A stretch of 64,000 nt of DNA. It comes from Blasia pusilla (Eukaryota > Marchantiophyta > Marchantiopsida > Blasiales). The notes under the pieces were generated by a model. It was not told where the DNA came from. It did not search any database and was given only the letters and a program-made list of their open reading frames with translations. How positions within the stretch are numbered: position 1 is the stretch's first letter; every line of letters begins with the position of its first letter. The DNA lies in the NCBI GenBank assembly GCA_050084515.1, contig CM114274.1:13578001-13642000 (forward strand), in the 5' to 3' direction. A program made the translations under genes and the position numbers. Of the stretch, positions 1 through 10,098 are shown piece by piece.

Positions 1-495
1 ATAGTTCTAACTAAAAGGTCAGTCCCTCCATCGAGATAGGATCCATACTCAAAACCGATGTATCCAACCATGGAAAGAAAAATGACCACAGTTCCGTAGG
101 TTTCTTGCTGTGGTTGGATGCGGTGCAACATATGCTTACGGGGTTACATGATGTAATGTTTAGTACGTAGTAGACCTCGTAACCACATTTTAATTTTTTT
201 ATTGGCCCGCAACGGTTATGTTGTATTCCACTGTTCTTCAAATCGCCCTTGTTACCATACTGTCATTGTGGAATCAATAATACCAAAGATCTGTGAACAC
301 CAAGTGTATGGTGTGAACACCAAGTTTATGGTGTTCCTTTACCTGTACTATAGAAGAGACTTTTGAAATAGAGACGTCCGGGCCAATAATGGATTAAACT
401 TAGCCTAGGCATGTCATTCACAAAACATCTAATACAATGTGAATCAAAAAAACCATCTTAGTATGTGGATCATTTTAAACGGTTATGAACATCTC
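1..495. other. no gene seen; short tandem duplication inside
   Basis: No convincing coding sequence. At 296-338 a 20-bp unit (gtgaacaccaagtgtatggt, then the same with one change) is repeated twice in tandem. The stretch lies beyond the 3' end of the minus-strand MULE relic and may hold its 3' untranslated part, but I see no terminal inverted repeat. Confidence 0.4.
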
Positions 496-1440
496 TCATA
501 AAACCTGAGAGTCTGCCACAATGTCGTGATTTATACTGTGACTTTGAACATCTGATGAATGACTACCTGGATGTGTCAGGTAAAAATTTGTGACAAGGGG
601 AAGAGGGCCCTCACTCCTGATCCTAACAATGTTTTCAGCATTCTGAAGGATTTTATCCAGCAAGTCATCGCCTTTGGTCCTCTTTGCTGCGATATCACTT
701 TTGTAATGATGATGAGGCGTAGAATTTACCAATGGCCATTGCGAATCCATGCTCTATTGGGTTCCTCCACCCTCAACTTGGCTCAATAGAGCATCCAAGT
801 CAAGATTCTTGCAGGCCTCTGCTTCCATTTCTTCCTCCATGTTCAGGAACTGCAGTTTTTTCGCTCTATGGAATGACTCCACTTGATGTTCTTTGGCCGA
901 AGGTTGAATCCTTCGTCCATTTTGTGCTCTCTGCCTTAGGTGCATACGATCCAGCCAATCCAATCTTCGCCGGAGATGGCGATCCTGATCAACGTTACCC
1001 ACAAATGGCTCAGGAAAGTGGTGTGCAATATTATGACCCACATGTGGGTCAATGTGAGTGTTTGTCTCAATTCTTGCCTTCAGGTTCAGAATAGAGCCTA
1101 AATCCTAGTGCAATAATTGAAACAAATGCTCCATCAGCACATCTGAAAATGGAACACCAAGGGCAGCACGTATGCACTTGTCTATCATATCTTCAACATC
1201 TTTAGTGCTGGTCCTTTGTGGTTCATCCTATTTTACAATTTCAAACTCCGTCACATTTCCAACGACTTCGAGTATATCGGCCTCATTCTGATTAATACAT
1301 ACACTATGGTTGGCGTGCTTCTGCAACAAATTCTCCAATCCTCCAGCTTTGGTTCCAAAACGAGTACCAAGAAAGGACAGTAAGTTCACTTCAGTGTGCC
1401 CACACAACAGAAGGCATTTAACCTATAAATTAAGACGAGA
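496..1440 (-). pseudogene. MULE C-terminal tail, interrupted by amber codons
   Basis: From about 1420 the minus strand reads VKCLLLCGHTEVNLLSFLG and continues to EIVK, where a TAG interrupts, then DEPQRTSTKDVEDMIDK. A second stretch from 1041 runs through an acidic part (MEEEMEAEACKNLDLDALL) to a TAG at 754-756 and on in the same frame to 496. I do not recognise a domain. The charged, helix-prone tail is inferred to be the MULE C-terminus from its position and orientation. Both stops could come from CAG glutamine codons by a single C-to-T change. Confidence 0.5.
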
Positions 1441-1551
1441 TTATTCTTTGCAAGAATACCAATGAACTTCACATCCATACAAGCATGTTTAGACAGGATG
1501 ACATGAAGCCTCAAGCATGTTCAGAGAGCCTAAGGGTACAAATTTCTATTA

Positions 1552-2128
1552 TTAAACCCTTTCAGGAATAGCCCATAAACATTTATTTTGTGTTACAACC
1601 AGAATGAACGCACATGTGCAAACCTGATGTTTGCAAGTGAAGCCTTCATTCACACGTGGACACGTGCATGCTGCATCTTTTGAATCGTAGTCCACCACAT
1701 CATGCCATACATCTAGCTTCGAGATGCTCTTCACCTGAGCACATTTCCTTCCGTTCATGGACTCGAATGTGACATAGTTGTCAGGAATATCATTTGCTCG
1801 CCTAATAGCCATTAGCATGACTTTTTGAATAGCTTGATTCCTCACCATGCCTTCCCTCTTCAAAAAGGACAAGTACCAGAAGAAATCTTCAATTTCTTCA
1901 GTGAGTATTTGCACAAGCCATATAAGCTTCCTTGTTGGCTTAGTGGGCATGCTGGATGTGAGGTGCATCTTTAGAGTGTGATGCCACCTTTCTATGGCAA
2001 CGTTAGTATCTTGGTTGGATCGTGCATGTTTGCGATATCCCTTTGCCCAAGTAACGATCTTTGGATGCCAATAGTTGGCGTAGTATTTTAGAAAGTGACG
2101 TTCCGTTCCTATCCACTTGCGCATAAAT
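1552..2128 (-). pseudogene. MULE transposase, C-terminal core and SWIM zinc finger
   Basis: About 190 residues. It holds the post-catalytic helical part (NVAIERWHHTLKMHL, a place where MULEs carry their third acidic residue) and then a SWIM-type zinc finger with CTCP...GFTCKHQ, i.e. C-x-C-x(n)-C-x-H. SWIM domains follow the catalytic domain in plant MULE and FHY3/FAR1 proteins and are thought to bind nucleic acid or protein. The reading closes with a stop at 1552-1554, shortly after the finger, so the tail found further 3' on this strand is a separate exon or is cut off by this stop. Confidence 0.75.
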
Positions 2129-2223
2129 CTATAAGAGGCATCAACCGGATTTGCAACACCAATAGCAAATTGTTAGGCATCTGGACCATAACAACATACA
2201 AGATACAAAAATTTGAAGGTTAC
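2129..2223 (-). other. putative intron 2 of MULE gene
   Basis: On the minus strand a GT at 2223-2222 and an AG at 2130-2129 delimit 95 nt. The splice joins ...DEGTSNL to FMRKWIGTERHF with two bases of the Leu codon before the intron and one after, keeping the frame open. Without it the frame stops at 2222-2220. Confidence 0.55.
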
Positions 2224-2612
2224 AGATTGGAAGTACCTTCATCACGTGAATACATAACTCCGCCCAGGTCTCTATTCATGTCTGCCTTTGTGATTGGACA
2301 TCGCACGCGCTGATGCAAATTCTTTAGCCAATTCTTTCGAACATGCCATAGACAAAGGTCTATAGGAACACCAGGAAATACTTCCTTTATAGCAGATTGT
2401 TCCTCTTGTGAGTCATCGACTATGAAGCATGAAGGTTTCCACTCTGTCATGCATATGTTTTGGTCCTTTTTCAACATGTTCCTATTTGCCCAATCCTTAA
2501 CATACGATAAGGTAGCAACCAAGTCCTTGTGTTGATGTCGTTGTAGGATAGCCCAGACCAATGGCAACCCATTAAGAAACTTATCGAACCCCAACAAAGT
2601 GAGTAATTGGTA
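2224..2612 (-). pseudogene. MULE transposase catalytic core
   Basis: This 130-residue open segment matches the plant MULE core pattern. It has LLGFDKFLNGLPLVWAIL near its start, then FIVDDSQEEQSAIKEVFPG followed by LCLWHVRKNW. The Asp in FIVDD is the expected second catalytic acid and the C-x2-H of LCLWH is the family signature. The segment is open from one predicted splice site to the next, with no internal stop. It is flanked by the N-terminal and SWIM-bearing pieces in the correct order. The assignment rests on motif recognition, not an alignment. Confidence 0.75.
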
Positions 2613-2828
2613 CTGTGAACACAAGAATTGTATGATTCAGAACTGTGAATATAAAGATTTTGACTCATGAATGGGAAGAAATATATCATTATTGTAGAGG
2701 GAACATAGCATAAGCACTTGCTAAGTGAAGGTCTACATCTGTAAATTAAGACAACAAGCTGAAAAAAATTATTATTTTAAACGATATCTTATCTAAAAAA
2801 AGCAAGTGAAGAAGAAATGTCAACTAAC
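2613..2828 (-). other. putative intron 1 of MULE gene
   Basis: On the minus strand, GT at 2828-2827 and AG at 2614-2613 bound a 216-nt AT-rich stretch containing stops. Removing it joins ...THGTNTYE to YQLLTLLGFD in frame (phase 0) within the transposase core, which supports a real intron rather than random decay. Confidence 0.6.
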
Positions 2829-3782
2829 CTCATAAGTGTTTGTGCCATGGGTGGCATCCATTGAGATAGCTCCGCCATTTCCAAGTTCCAAGAGATTTTG
2901 AAGCATCCAAGGTGTCGAAAATACTAGGCTAAAGGGTTGGCCCAACTTGGAAATAGCCTCATTGTAGTAGATGATATTTTCGGGGTGTGATTGTACCCAA
3001 TGCTGGATTGCAGTGGCGTCGTCCGTTCCATCATAGCCCCCTTCTCGCCTTCGCATGCAGTGCTTGATATTGAGAATATCTTGAGGCTTTAGCATTGCAT
3101 CTCTAGCCCAAGCATGTTGGTGGTTGGGGTTATCACGAATATGTTCACGAATCCACCTCCTATGCTCTTTCATGATATTCAAAGGGCTCACGTTCACTCG
3201 CAATAAGCGCTCAACAAGGTCCCTACAACGAGGACTTAATTTTGGGGCTACAATTGCATTTGCAATATTTTTTGTCTTGTCTAGGTCACCATGGCATATT
3301 TGACCCGCCTTGTCCACATGTTTTGAGTGCAAGTGCCTCAACATGCAAAAACCAGGACGGTCTACCGACTTTATGACAGCAAAGTGGAATTGGCATCCAC
3401 GGCCTTGAGAAAGCCCAAGATTTTTACTTTGGCTTTGTGGTCTACTACCCTTACCCCCTTTGCTTCGACGGTTGGGGTGAAAGACCTCTTCAGGCAAAGA
3501 GGTCCACACATATTTCCTGAAATCTTGGGGCCCATACGCACACCAATACCGAATGGTGATATTCGTGTGTGTAGATCTATTAGTTTTGCTTTTTCAAAAA
3601 GTCATCTGGAAATGCGGTCTATGTTCTTCACCTTGTATGAAATCCTCTAGCCTATCAGCTGGAATCCATGCTTCTTTTCTTTGATCATACCAATTCAAGT
3701 GTTCACTTATAAAAGGGCCAGGTAGGGGATTTTGAATGGAGTCACATTCAAATGCACCATAGGATTTGGAGTATTTGGTCAT
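2829..3782 (-). pseudogene. MULE transposase, N-terminal part
   Basis: The reading begins at an ATG at 3782. After an unresolved junction (frameshift or intron, 3510-3594) it continues from about 3557 with RYWCAYGPQDFRKYVW and a Cys/His-rich module ending SKHVDKAGQICHGDLD. This resembles the N-terminal DNA-binding region of plant MULE transposases, where a HVN/DK-G-CHG signature is common. A conserved-looking helical region follows (RDLVERLLRVNVSPLN), then the start of the catalytic domain (ISMDATHGTNTYE), whose Asp is the likely first catalytic acid. The exon ends with a GT donor at 2828-2827 directly after a Glu codon, leaving phase 0. Confidence 0.7.
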
Positions 3783-4794
3783 TCTTGCTCAATCTAATGT
3801 TCAGTGCGAAACTTTGGGAAGTTTCTTGGGAAGTTTCAATGAATAACTACCCTACACCTTCAATCACCTTCCCACATCCAAATTATACACCTGTGTTCAC
3901 ACGACGCACATGTACAGAGAAATGCAAGAAATATAAGTGCTATTACATCTTCGGTGTTCTCGGTATCGCTCACTACAGCCCGAACGGAGACAATCAGTAC
4001 AAGTTTCCTGTAACAGAGGTCACACTATCCTTTGTACATGTCAATATTTTGCTTCTAAATTCTGCAATACATGACATTCAGACAACGGAAACGAAAGTGG
4101 GAATGATGAAGATTGATGAACGCCCGCTGCCTCGGGTTAACGAGGGTTCAGTTCGTATTACGTTTATGCCGGTTTATGCAAGCCGCCAAGGGCACTAAAG
4201 CGCAATGTCGGAAATGTCCAAGCGAAGGAGTTATCTATGTATTCCACACCTACTACTATGAATTGGAGCCAAATTAAACTGAACTTGAAATAAGCAAATA
4301 CAAACTTTTGCACGAACCTTATCGATTTGGACACGGTTGCCCGTTGTAGTCGGCACCAATCCAAACCCCGAACACTTAATCCACGTACCACACCTCTCAT
4401 TCGGGTTAATCCTCTATTGTGAAGCGATCATAATCCTCCATTAGCGATGCTAATGAACCAAACGTCGAGTTTCTCCGTCGCTCCACGACGTTCATTAGGG
4501 CTAATCGACTACCGAAGCCGGTTGAACCCTAAACGGACTTCTTTGCCGGATGGAATCCATTTTAAGTCCTTCCGATGGCAGGGAACCGAATCTAAATGGA
4601 CGTTTTGAAGTCCGTCCATGCCCACTTGCCGCGCGCGGAGGACAATATCCGACATTTCATTGACTACTGGTACCGTATTACCGTTTTCCCGATCCGGAGC
4701 TCCGAAGCGCGCTTTCACCGAGGCGCTTGCCGATAGGGCCTAGCCTATGCTTTGCTTTATTGCAAAGCCGCGGAAAAGTATGGGCTTCATATGT
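3783..4794. other. no gene recognised
   Basis: Open frames here are short and mutually overlapping on both strands without recognisable motifs. Position suggests the 5' flank of the minus-strand MULE gene, including its promoter, but I see no clear TATA element or terminal repeat. Confidence 0.4.
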
Positions 4795-5175
4795 TCTAGT
4801 GTTTAGGGTGGTTGGCTTAGGGTTTAGGGTTTTATGCTTAGGCTTTGGGGGTTTTTTGCTTACGGGCTAGGGTATAGGGTTTTTGGCGTAAGGTTTAGGG
4901 TTTTTGGCTTAGGGGTTAGGATTTAGGGTTTTTGGCCTATGGTTTAGGATTATTGCTTAGGTTCTAGGGTTTAGGGTGTTTGGCTTAGGGGTTAGGGTTT
5001 TTGGCCTAGGATTTATAGCTTAAGATTAGGGCTTTTGGCTTAGAGTTTAGGTATTAGGGTTTATGGCCTAGGGTTTGTGGTTTATGGCTTAGGTTTTAGA
5101 ATTTAGGGTGTATAGTTTATGGTCTAGGCTTCAAGAAAGGGTTATATAATAATTTTTGCTAGGGCTTAGTGTTTA
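4795..5175 (+). repeat. degenerate telomere-like (TTTAGGG) repeat block
   Basis: About 370 bp consist of imperfect copies of ttagggtttttggctta and tttagggttt, i.e. the plant telomere heptamer TTTAGGG interleaved with TTGGCTTA. Perfect consecutive heptamers are rare, so this is an old or degenerate interstitial block, not a functional telomere. It lies between the MULE relic and a Ty3 fragment. Confidence 0.8.
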
Positions 5176-5479
5176 GGACAATGTTGCATGTGGACAAAGT
5201 CCATTGTCGTAGACATGTCCATGCACTTATGTCCGTCCTATGGGAGGACTTTTCTATATGGGCCCCACCTTTCCCTTCTTTCTCATTCCCTTACTTGCCT
5301 TCGTGTTCCATACTTCCCCATTTCTTCCTTCCTCCACCTCCATTCCCTCCTCGCCCCTTGATCTTCTCATCCTTACCTTGCCTTCCATCATGGACTAAAA
5401 GTATGGGTCCCACCTCTTGGAACCCCGTGTCCGTACTTTAGCTATTGCTCAGCACACGGATATATTGAGGTTCGTTGAG
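5176..5479. other. pyrimidine-rich stretch, no gene
   Basis: Positions 5260-5390 are strongly C/T-rich on the plus strand (runs of ccctt, cctcc). The only open frame there translates to a Pro/Ser/Phe-rich low-complexity peptide and is not credible as a gene. Confidence 0.4.
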
Positions 5480-5880
5480 GCGGTTATTGTCCAAGGATTA
5501 GGAGGTTTTTTCTTAGAGATTATGTGTATTTACAGCTGGCGGCATCCACGATGCTAGATGTCACTGGAGGGAGCACGATTCTACGTGTGCGTGAGGTGTT
5601 ACCAACGGAGTGCTCATGTTGGAGGCACAAGATGGTATGGTTTGGAAGGATCATATGCGCAACTATGCATCACGTCATCTTTTGAACGTGGACGGGACAA
5701 TGGATCCGAGTTTGGCAATCGTACCTGCACGCTTGAGGTGTATGTTGTGTGGATCTGCTAGGGATGCAACCACCATGTTGGTATGTGAGGATTATTCTTG
5801 AGGGTGGCATATGTCATGTCTGAACCCCTCTCTTGATGTAGTTCCCACGGGACGATGGATATGTCCGAGATGTTTATAGG
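5480..5880 (+). pseudogene. family A Ty3 element fragment: integrase C-terminus with PHD finger
   Basis: The plus strand reads YVYLQLAASTMLDVTG, then ILRVREVLPT, VWKDHMRNYASRHLLN and RLRCMLCGSARDATTMLVC, ending GRWICPRCL and a stop. This matches, segment by segment, the integrase C-termini found on the minus strand at 31.6-32.3, 33.15-33.7 and 36.1-36.7 kb. The end is a C4HC3 PHD finger: CMLC, LVC, GWHMSC and WICPRC are present. The fourth ligand is replaced (CEDYS where other copies have CDGCS) and an in-frame stop follows. A small frameshift lies near 5610. It is the only copy here that keeps the final CPRC pair, and only this 3' part is present. Confidence 0.75.
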
Positions 5881-6800
5881 GTAGTAGATCATGTTAAAGA
5901 GATGTGATATCTGCTATCTGGAGTTGGAGAGATCCAACTGTCAATTAGAAGGGCAGTTGTGTGATCTCGATGTATGTGCGCTGATAGCTGTTACATCTGA
6001 GTAGCCGTTGGTTAGAGATATATCGCAACGACGACATAGAGAGCCAACGGACTATCGTGAGTATAACTTCGTCTTGAGGTGTCGGATGGGAATGAGAATA
6101 GTTCCGTTATGTCAGGAACGTTGATTCTCACAACTTTCCTTTATGAGTCTTTTACGGTAGGATGACTAGTTCAGCAGGTCACCCGCCCCTGGTAACTTGT
6201 GCGTGCAGGTTACTAGGAGGGTTACTATCTTTAGAGGAGGAGCCTTTTGGTTCTTCCCACATCTATATATAGGAGAGAGATGGCTTTCTCAAGCCATCTT
6301 TCTCATGTTGGGCCGTTGCAGTATCATTCTTATTCGGGTGTGTGAGTTAGGATTGGGTCCTAGAATGTGGATTCCTTGATAGCATTCGGTGGACGAGGCT
6401 CGATATGGCGATGTAGATTGAGGAGTGGAGTTTTAGGCCAAGTGTGCCATTTTTACTCTTATTTTGTTGTTTGATCTCGATGTGTATGCGTGAGTTGATT
6501 TTTGTACTTGTGTGGATCTACCCGTTTGTTGGGGAATATCAATGTTGTGTGGATATGACCAGCGACACGACATCCTTTAAAAGGAAGGCTTCACTTCACT
6601 TCCTAGAGAAGGGAACTACTAAATATAATAATACCCTCTCCTCAAATTATAATATAGATTATGTGAACCGGATCTAGAGACCTTCACGAAAACGGCTCCC
6701 CCGAGCAATCCACGGAAGCACCAGTGGAATTGTAGCACACGTGGATGATCCGTGCGAACATGTTGAGAATGAGACTCAATGAGTCTTTTCCCGTCTCCCC
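5881..6800 (+). repeat. probable 3' flank/LTR of the family A-type fragment
   Basis: Directly downstream of the PHD stop; non-coding. It has a TATA-like element (tctatatataggagag, around 6263-6275) and a TGTCAGGAAC at about 6113 that could start an LTR. I cannot find a second copy in the window to fix the ends, so the LTR assignment is inferred from position and the TATA box. Confidence 0.35.
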
Positions 6801-7012
6801 GCGTTACCCAGCCAGGACACTAGACTTAACTCATTGGAGGCCGCACGATAGTGTGTCCACAATTTAATTACTATACTGGTCACTTATATTACAATTGATT
6901 AAAACAAATATAAATTTTAATAAAAACTTGAATGGAAAATTCATAGAATAAGAAAACAAAACATAGAAAGAAAAAGAACCTGTGGACAAAAACCGGCCCC
7001 GAAGGGGCCTCC

Positions 7013-7575
7013 CCCTAACCATTGATTAAACTCTGCAGTTCTCTAAATAATATCGGGATATCTCAGTATTGCTCGGGAGAGTGGCTTCACAGAGAGAGAG
7101 GCACTCCCGATTCCCGACTCCGGGAGGCATTTATGTCATATATTACCTCCACTGCTCGCCTGCTAGGAAATGATAATTGTTCCTACGGATCGCGCCCATC
7201 ATCTCCACTGAAATCAGCATTTACGACACTAAGAATGTGAAGGTGGGAGATCTGCCCACTTAGTAGTAGTCATAGCTCTCTTGTTGTTGCTGATAGAAGT
7301 CGTTAGGGGGAATGCTGGTCCCATTGCAGGTTTTGACTCTTTGAGTCCCCTCTTTTGTCCGATGGGTTTTCCATCAGTTTTTATCTAAGTGCATCTTTCC
7401 CTCCTAACCATTGATTAAACTCTGCAGTTCTCTAAATAATATCGCTCGGGCTTCACTAGTCCCGATTCCCGACTCCTCGCATTTATGTCATATATTACCT
7501 CCACTGCTCGCCTGCTAGGAAATGATAATTGTACTCCTGTCAGCATTTACGACACTAAGAATGTGAAGGAAATCT
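7013..7575 (+). repeat. direct duplication (7013-7240 and 7398-7575)
   Basis: Both blocks begin ccctcctaaccattgattaa or close to it and share ctctgcagttctctaaataa, catatattacctccactgct and cagcatttacgacactaaga. The second copy is shorter by several small deletions. The piece between them (about 7240-7400) matches, in inverse orientation, the 3' end of the LINE at 8.5-8.7 kb. Confidence 0.75.
7190..7400 (+). mobile_element. 5'-truncated LINE 3'-end copy
   Basis: On the plus strand this stretch contains cccacttagtagtagtcata, gctctcttgttgttgctgat, aggttttgactctttgagtc and cgatgggttttccatcagtt. The same segments appear in the same order on the minus strand at 8705-8510, next to the 3' end of the RLE-type LINE, apart from small deletions. 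A short LINE 3' end without coding sequence is what 5'-truncated insertion leaves. No poly-A tail or target duplication was identified. Confidence 0.6.
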
Positions 7576-7621
7576 GACCCAACAATGTGTGTCAGCTTGG
7601 AAGCTGGCATACAGTCCGTGA

Positions 7622-7885
7622 GTCCGGAAAAGGAAAGTCGAAGCCCGGGGTCCCGGACGGCCAAGGTCAAGGAAAGTCGAATCCCGGACGGCTAAGGAAA
7701 AGGAAAGTCGGGAAAAGGAAAGTCGAAACCCGGACGGCTAAGGAAAAGGAAAGTCAAAACCCGGACGGCTAAGGAAAAGGAAAGTCGAAACCAGGACGGC
7801 TAAGGAAAAGGAAAGTCGAAACCAGGACGGCTAAGGAAAAGGAAAGTCGAAACCAGGACGGCTAAAGAAAAGGAAGGAGAAGGAA
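7622..7885 (+). repeat. 31-bp minisatellite
   Basis: About eight tandem copies of a unit close to ctaaggaaaaggaaagtcga aaccaggacgg. The 5' copies are more variable (cccggacggctaagg), and the last three are almost identical, as expected of recent slippage or unequal exchange at that end. The apparent open frame through it is only the repeat. Confidence 0.85.
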
Positions 7886-7959
7886 TCAAGTTTGGTCACG
7901 CATGTGGAACCACCGGTCATGAGTTCGGAATGAGTCCTTGACCTCGTAATGAAATAGAA

Positions 7960-8480
7960 AGCATGAATCCATGCATGCCCTCATCCACGCTACGTACCTC
8001 CACTGTACACCTTTTTTTCTTTCCTGGCTTCGTTGGGAGCTGTACTAAACAGAGGGAGTTGAGAGCGCACATGAAGAATATAACTAGCCCTGATCCGATT
8101 GAGAACATGCTAACTTCGTCACAGTTTGCGCAAAACGAATTAGTCAAACAAGAAAAGTGAAAGGACAATCAAGCGTTCCGAGAGGGAAGTCGGGGAAGCG
8201 GGCCTGGCCGGTCTAGTTGTAGGAGCTGCCTACAACCTTCATAAATGTGACCGACTCCCTCCCTCCCTCCCTCCCTCCCAGTCTAGTTTCCTGGCTTCGC
8301 TGCTGACGGCAGCTGTGGTCGTCCCGTCCGGGAAGACGATAATCCGTTTCGAGGGAGGGCCCTACCGCCTTCATGAATGCCGCCGAGACTCCCGAGTCCT
8401 TCCTGAGAACACACGCTACGTACCTCCACTTTACACCTTTTTTCCTTTCGTGGCTTCGTTGGGAGCTGTTCGACTGTAGT
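7960..8480. repeat. dispersed direct repeats around the LINE 3' end
   Basis: About 65 bp at 7988-8052 (cgctacgtacctccactgta ... cttcgttgggagctgt) recur at 8411-8470. A tccc microsatellite (8254-8280) lies between. The block 8331-8405 (gaagacgataatccgtttcg ... gactcccgagtccttc) recurs in the same orientation at 12398-12465, on the far side of the LINE. None of this is coding. Confidence 0.65.
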
Positions 8481-8630
8481 CGTCGACATTCCGTCCGGGA
8501 AGGCGAAGATGCACTTCGATAAAAACGAGTGATGGAAAACCCATCGGAAATACAAAAGAGGGGGATTCAAAGAGTCAAAACCTGAAGGCCACAACAGGAC
8601 CAGAAAAGGAAGAAGGGGGCATTCCTCCCC

Positions 8631-9452
8631 CTAACGACGAAACTCACCAACAAAGATAGACAATATCAGCAACAACAAGAGAGCTATGACTACTACTAAG
8701 TGGGCCTCTAGCGCCGGCGTCTCCCACACTGAGCCCCCGCAAAATCCCATTAGCCTGGCACGCCGCAACGCTATGGAGACCCGCCGCCTACAATACTGAA
8801 TCGCAGTAGCTAAGGACAACCCATTTTCGAGTGGAGATGATGGGCGCAGTCCGTGAAGGAACGAAGTCGAACCTCTCCCCCATAGCCCCATACATCTCTA
8901 TGGCCGTGGGGATGAAGATGTGTCCTCGTGTAGTCGATCAGAGATATGTGTCTTCGCCGCCGCCGCTCCTTGTAGCATTCGCCCTTGGGCCACCACTTGG
9001 GCTCGACGCCTCCCGCGAGGATCTGTGACTACCACGCCCGCCACAACCACCTCACCACGTGTCATGTAGAGATCGGCACGAATGAGGGAATCCCGCATGG
9101 AGTAGTGCCTCTCTGCTCGCACATGGAAGCCACTCTCCCGAGCAATACTGAACATGATATCCCGACCGCATCGTGAGTGGCTATCCTCTCACCCCAATCG
9201 ACAGCGTGCCAAATGCACACCAAGTGGATCAGCTCGGCGACACTCGCGAAGTGTGTCGAACCAACCACCGATGGTTGGGGAGGCCAAGCGGAACCGCATC
9301 ATTTGTGGTATAGGTAAGTGGTGCGACACGGAAAGCTGGAGAAGGGGGCGCCTACCCATGAGCCCGCCCCTTCCGGAGCAAGAGCGAATACGGGCCCTAA
9401 CCTCCATGGGGATATTCCCGTCAGACATAGTGCCTTCTAAAAACTGCCTCAA
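8631..9452 (-). pseudogene. LINE C-terminal, restriction-like-endonuclease-like segment
   Basis: Three overlapping frames hold successive parts. 9452-9189 ends RECRRADPLGVHLARCRLG, resembling a C-x-x-C...D-x-x-G-x-H-x-x-x-C knuckle. 9268-9062 has GERIATHDAVG. 9155-8898 has DSLIRADLYMTRGEVVVAGV and AAAAKTHISDRLHED. The RAD-x-Y ... V-V-V-T-D-P ... K order is like the PD-(D/E)xK nuclease of RLE LINEs. The second acidic residue seems lost (AGVVVTD where DVVVTD is expected). The identification is by pattern only. Confidence 0.5.
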
Positions 9453-9552
9453 AGTGGGCTTCCATCAAGGAAGATTGGAGCCCAGACTGACCGGAGGTAA
9501 CTAAGGAGGAGAAAGTGGGGAGAACGGCTCGGGCCTCAACTCAAGGGAATCT

Positions 9553-10098
9553 CTACAAGTCGTGAGTGAAGACTGAAGTGGGAAAGAGCCATCCTCGACC
9601 GGGAGACGAGTGTAGAAGGAGCGGTCTATCTCTAACCAAAAATCGGGAGCAAAGGAGGGGTGCCACTGTGGCCCAACTCCCTAAAAAAGCGGAGGGCGCC
9701 ACTAACTCGGTCGAGAGAAGACCTACTCCACCAAAAGAAATCGGCCAAGAGGCCTGTCTACGAGCTAACTCCCCCATGGGGCACTCTAAGGAGCCGGGTC
9801 CTAGAAGATCCCCAAACACCTGCATGAGCTTCCTATCAAAGGATCTATATAGGGAAGAAAGGTGACTAGATGTCCCAGCAGGTTCTAGTGAGGTAACCAG
9901 GTCTACGAGCAAAACAAGAAGAGAGAATGCCAAGGCGACTTGAGGGTCACCAATCCTCGTAAGATCATCAACGTGGAGAAGATCTCGGTAAGAGCCGCCA
10001 CTTAAAGTCGATACAAAGTCCTGGCTCCCAGCGGTACTCCCAAGACTCGAAGCCCTCCGACAGTCGCAAGAAGCCGTCGGGTAAATGTAGATCATCAC
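9553..10098 (-). pseudogene. LINE region downstream of the RT (GG-x-G motif)
   Basis: A 181-residue open segment whose second half reads GELARRQASWPISFGGVGLL followed by SAFLGSWATV. The pattern R-Q-A-x-x-P-x-x-x-GG-x-G-L and AFLGSWA is typical of the thumb/connector part of RT proteins of this LINE class. It is collinear with the RT pieces upstream and with the RLE-like piece downstream. No catalytic residues are expected here. Confidence 0.55.

Larger units (their letters stand above)
496..3782 (-). mobile_element. decayed Mutator-like (MULE) DNA transposon gene region
   Basis: The pieces at 3782-2829, 2612-2224, 2128-1552 and about 1420-496 on the minus strand read in order as one plant MULE transposase: N-terminal zinc-binding region, transposase core, SWIM zinc finger and a C-terminal tail. 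Two AT-rich gaps behave as introns and join the pieces in frame. At least two in-frame TAG codons (754-756 and near 1220), and an unresolved junction near 3510-3594, show that it is no longer functional. I could not find terminal inverted repeats or a target duplication, so element limits are unknown. A domesticated FAR1/MUSTANG-type gene is less likely because of the stops. Confidence 0.75.

Noticed and set aside
732-1094. 120-residue plus-strand frame
   Set aside because: It is the opposite strand of the MULE C-terminal tail, which continues across a single amber codon in a better-supported frame.
3752-4198. 148-residue plus-strand frame
   Set aside because: No recognisable domain, no context, and it overlaps the 5' end of the minus-strand MULE; treated as chance.
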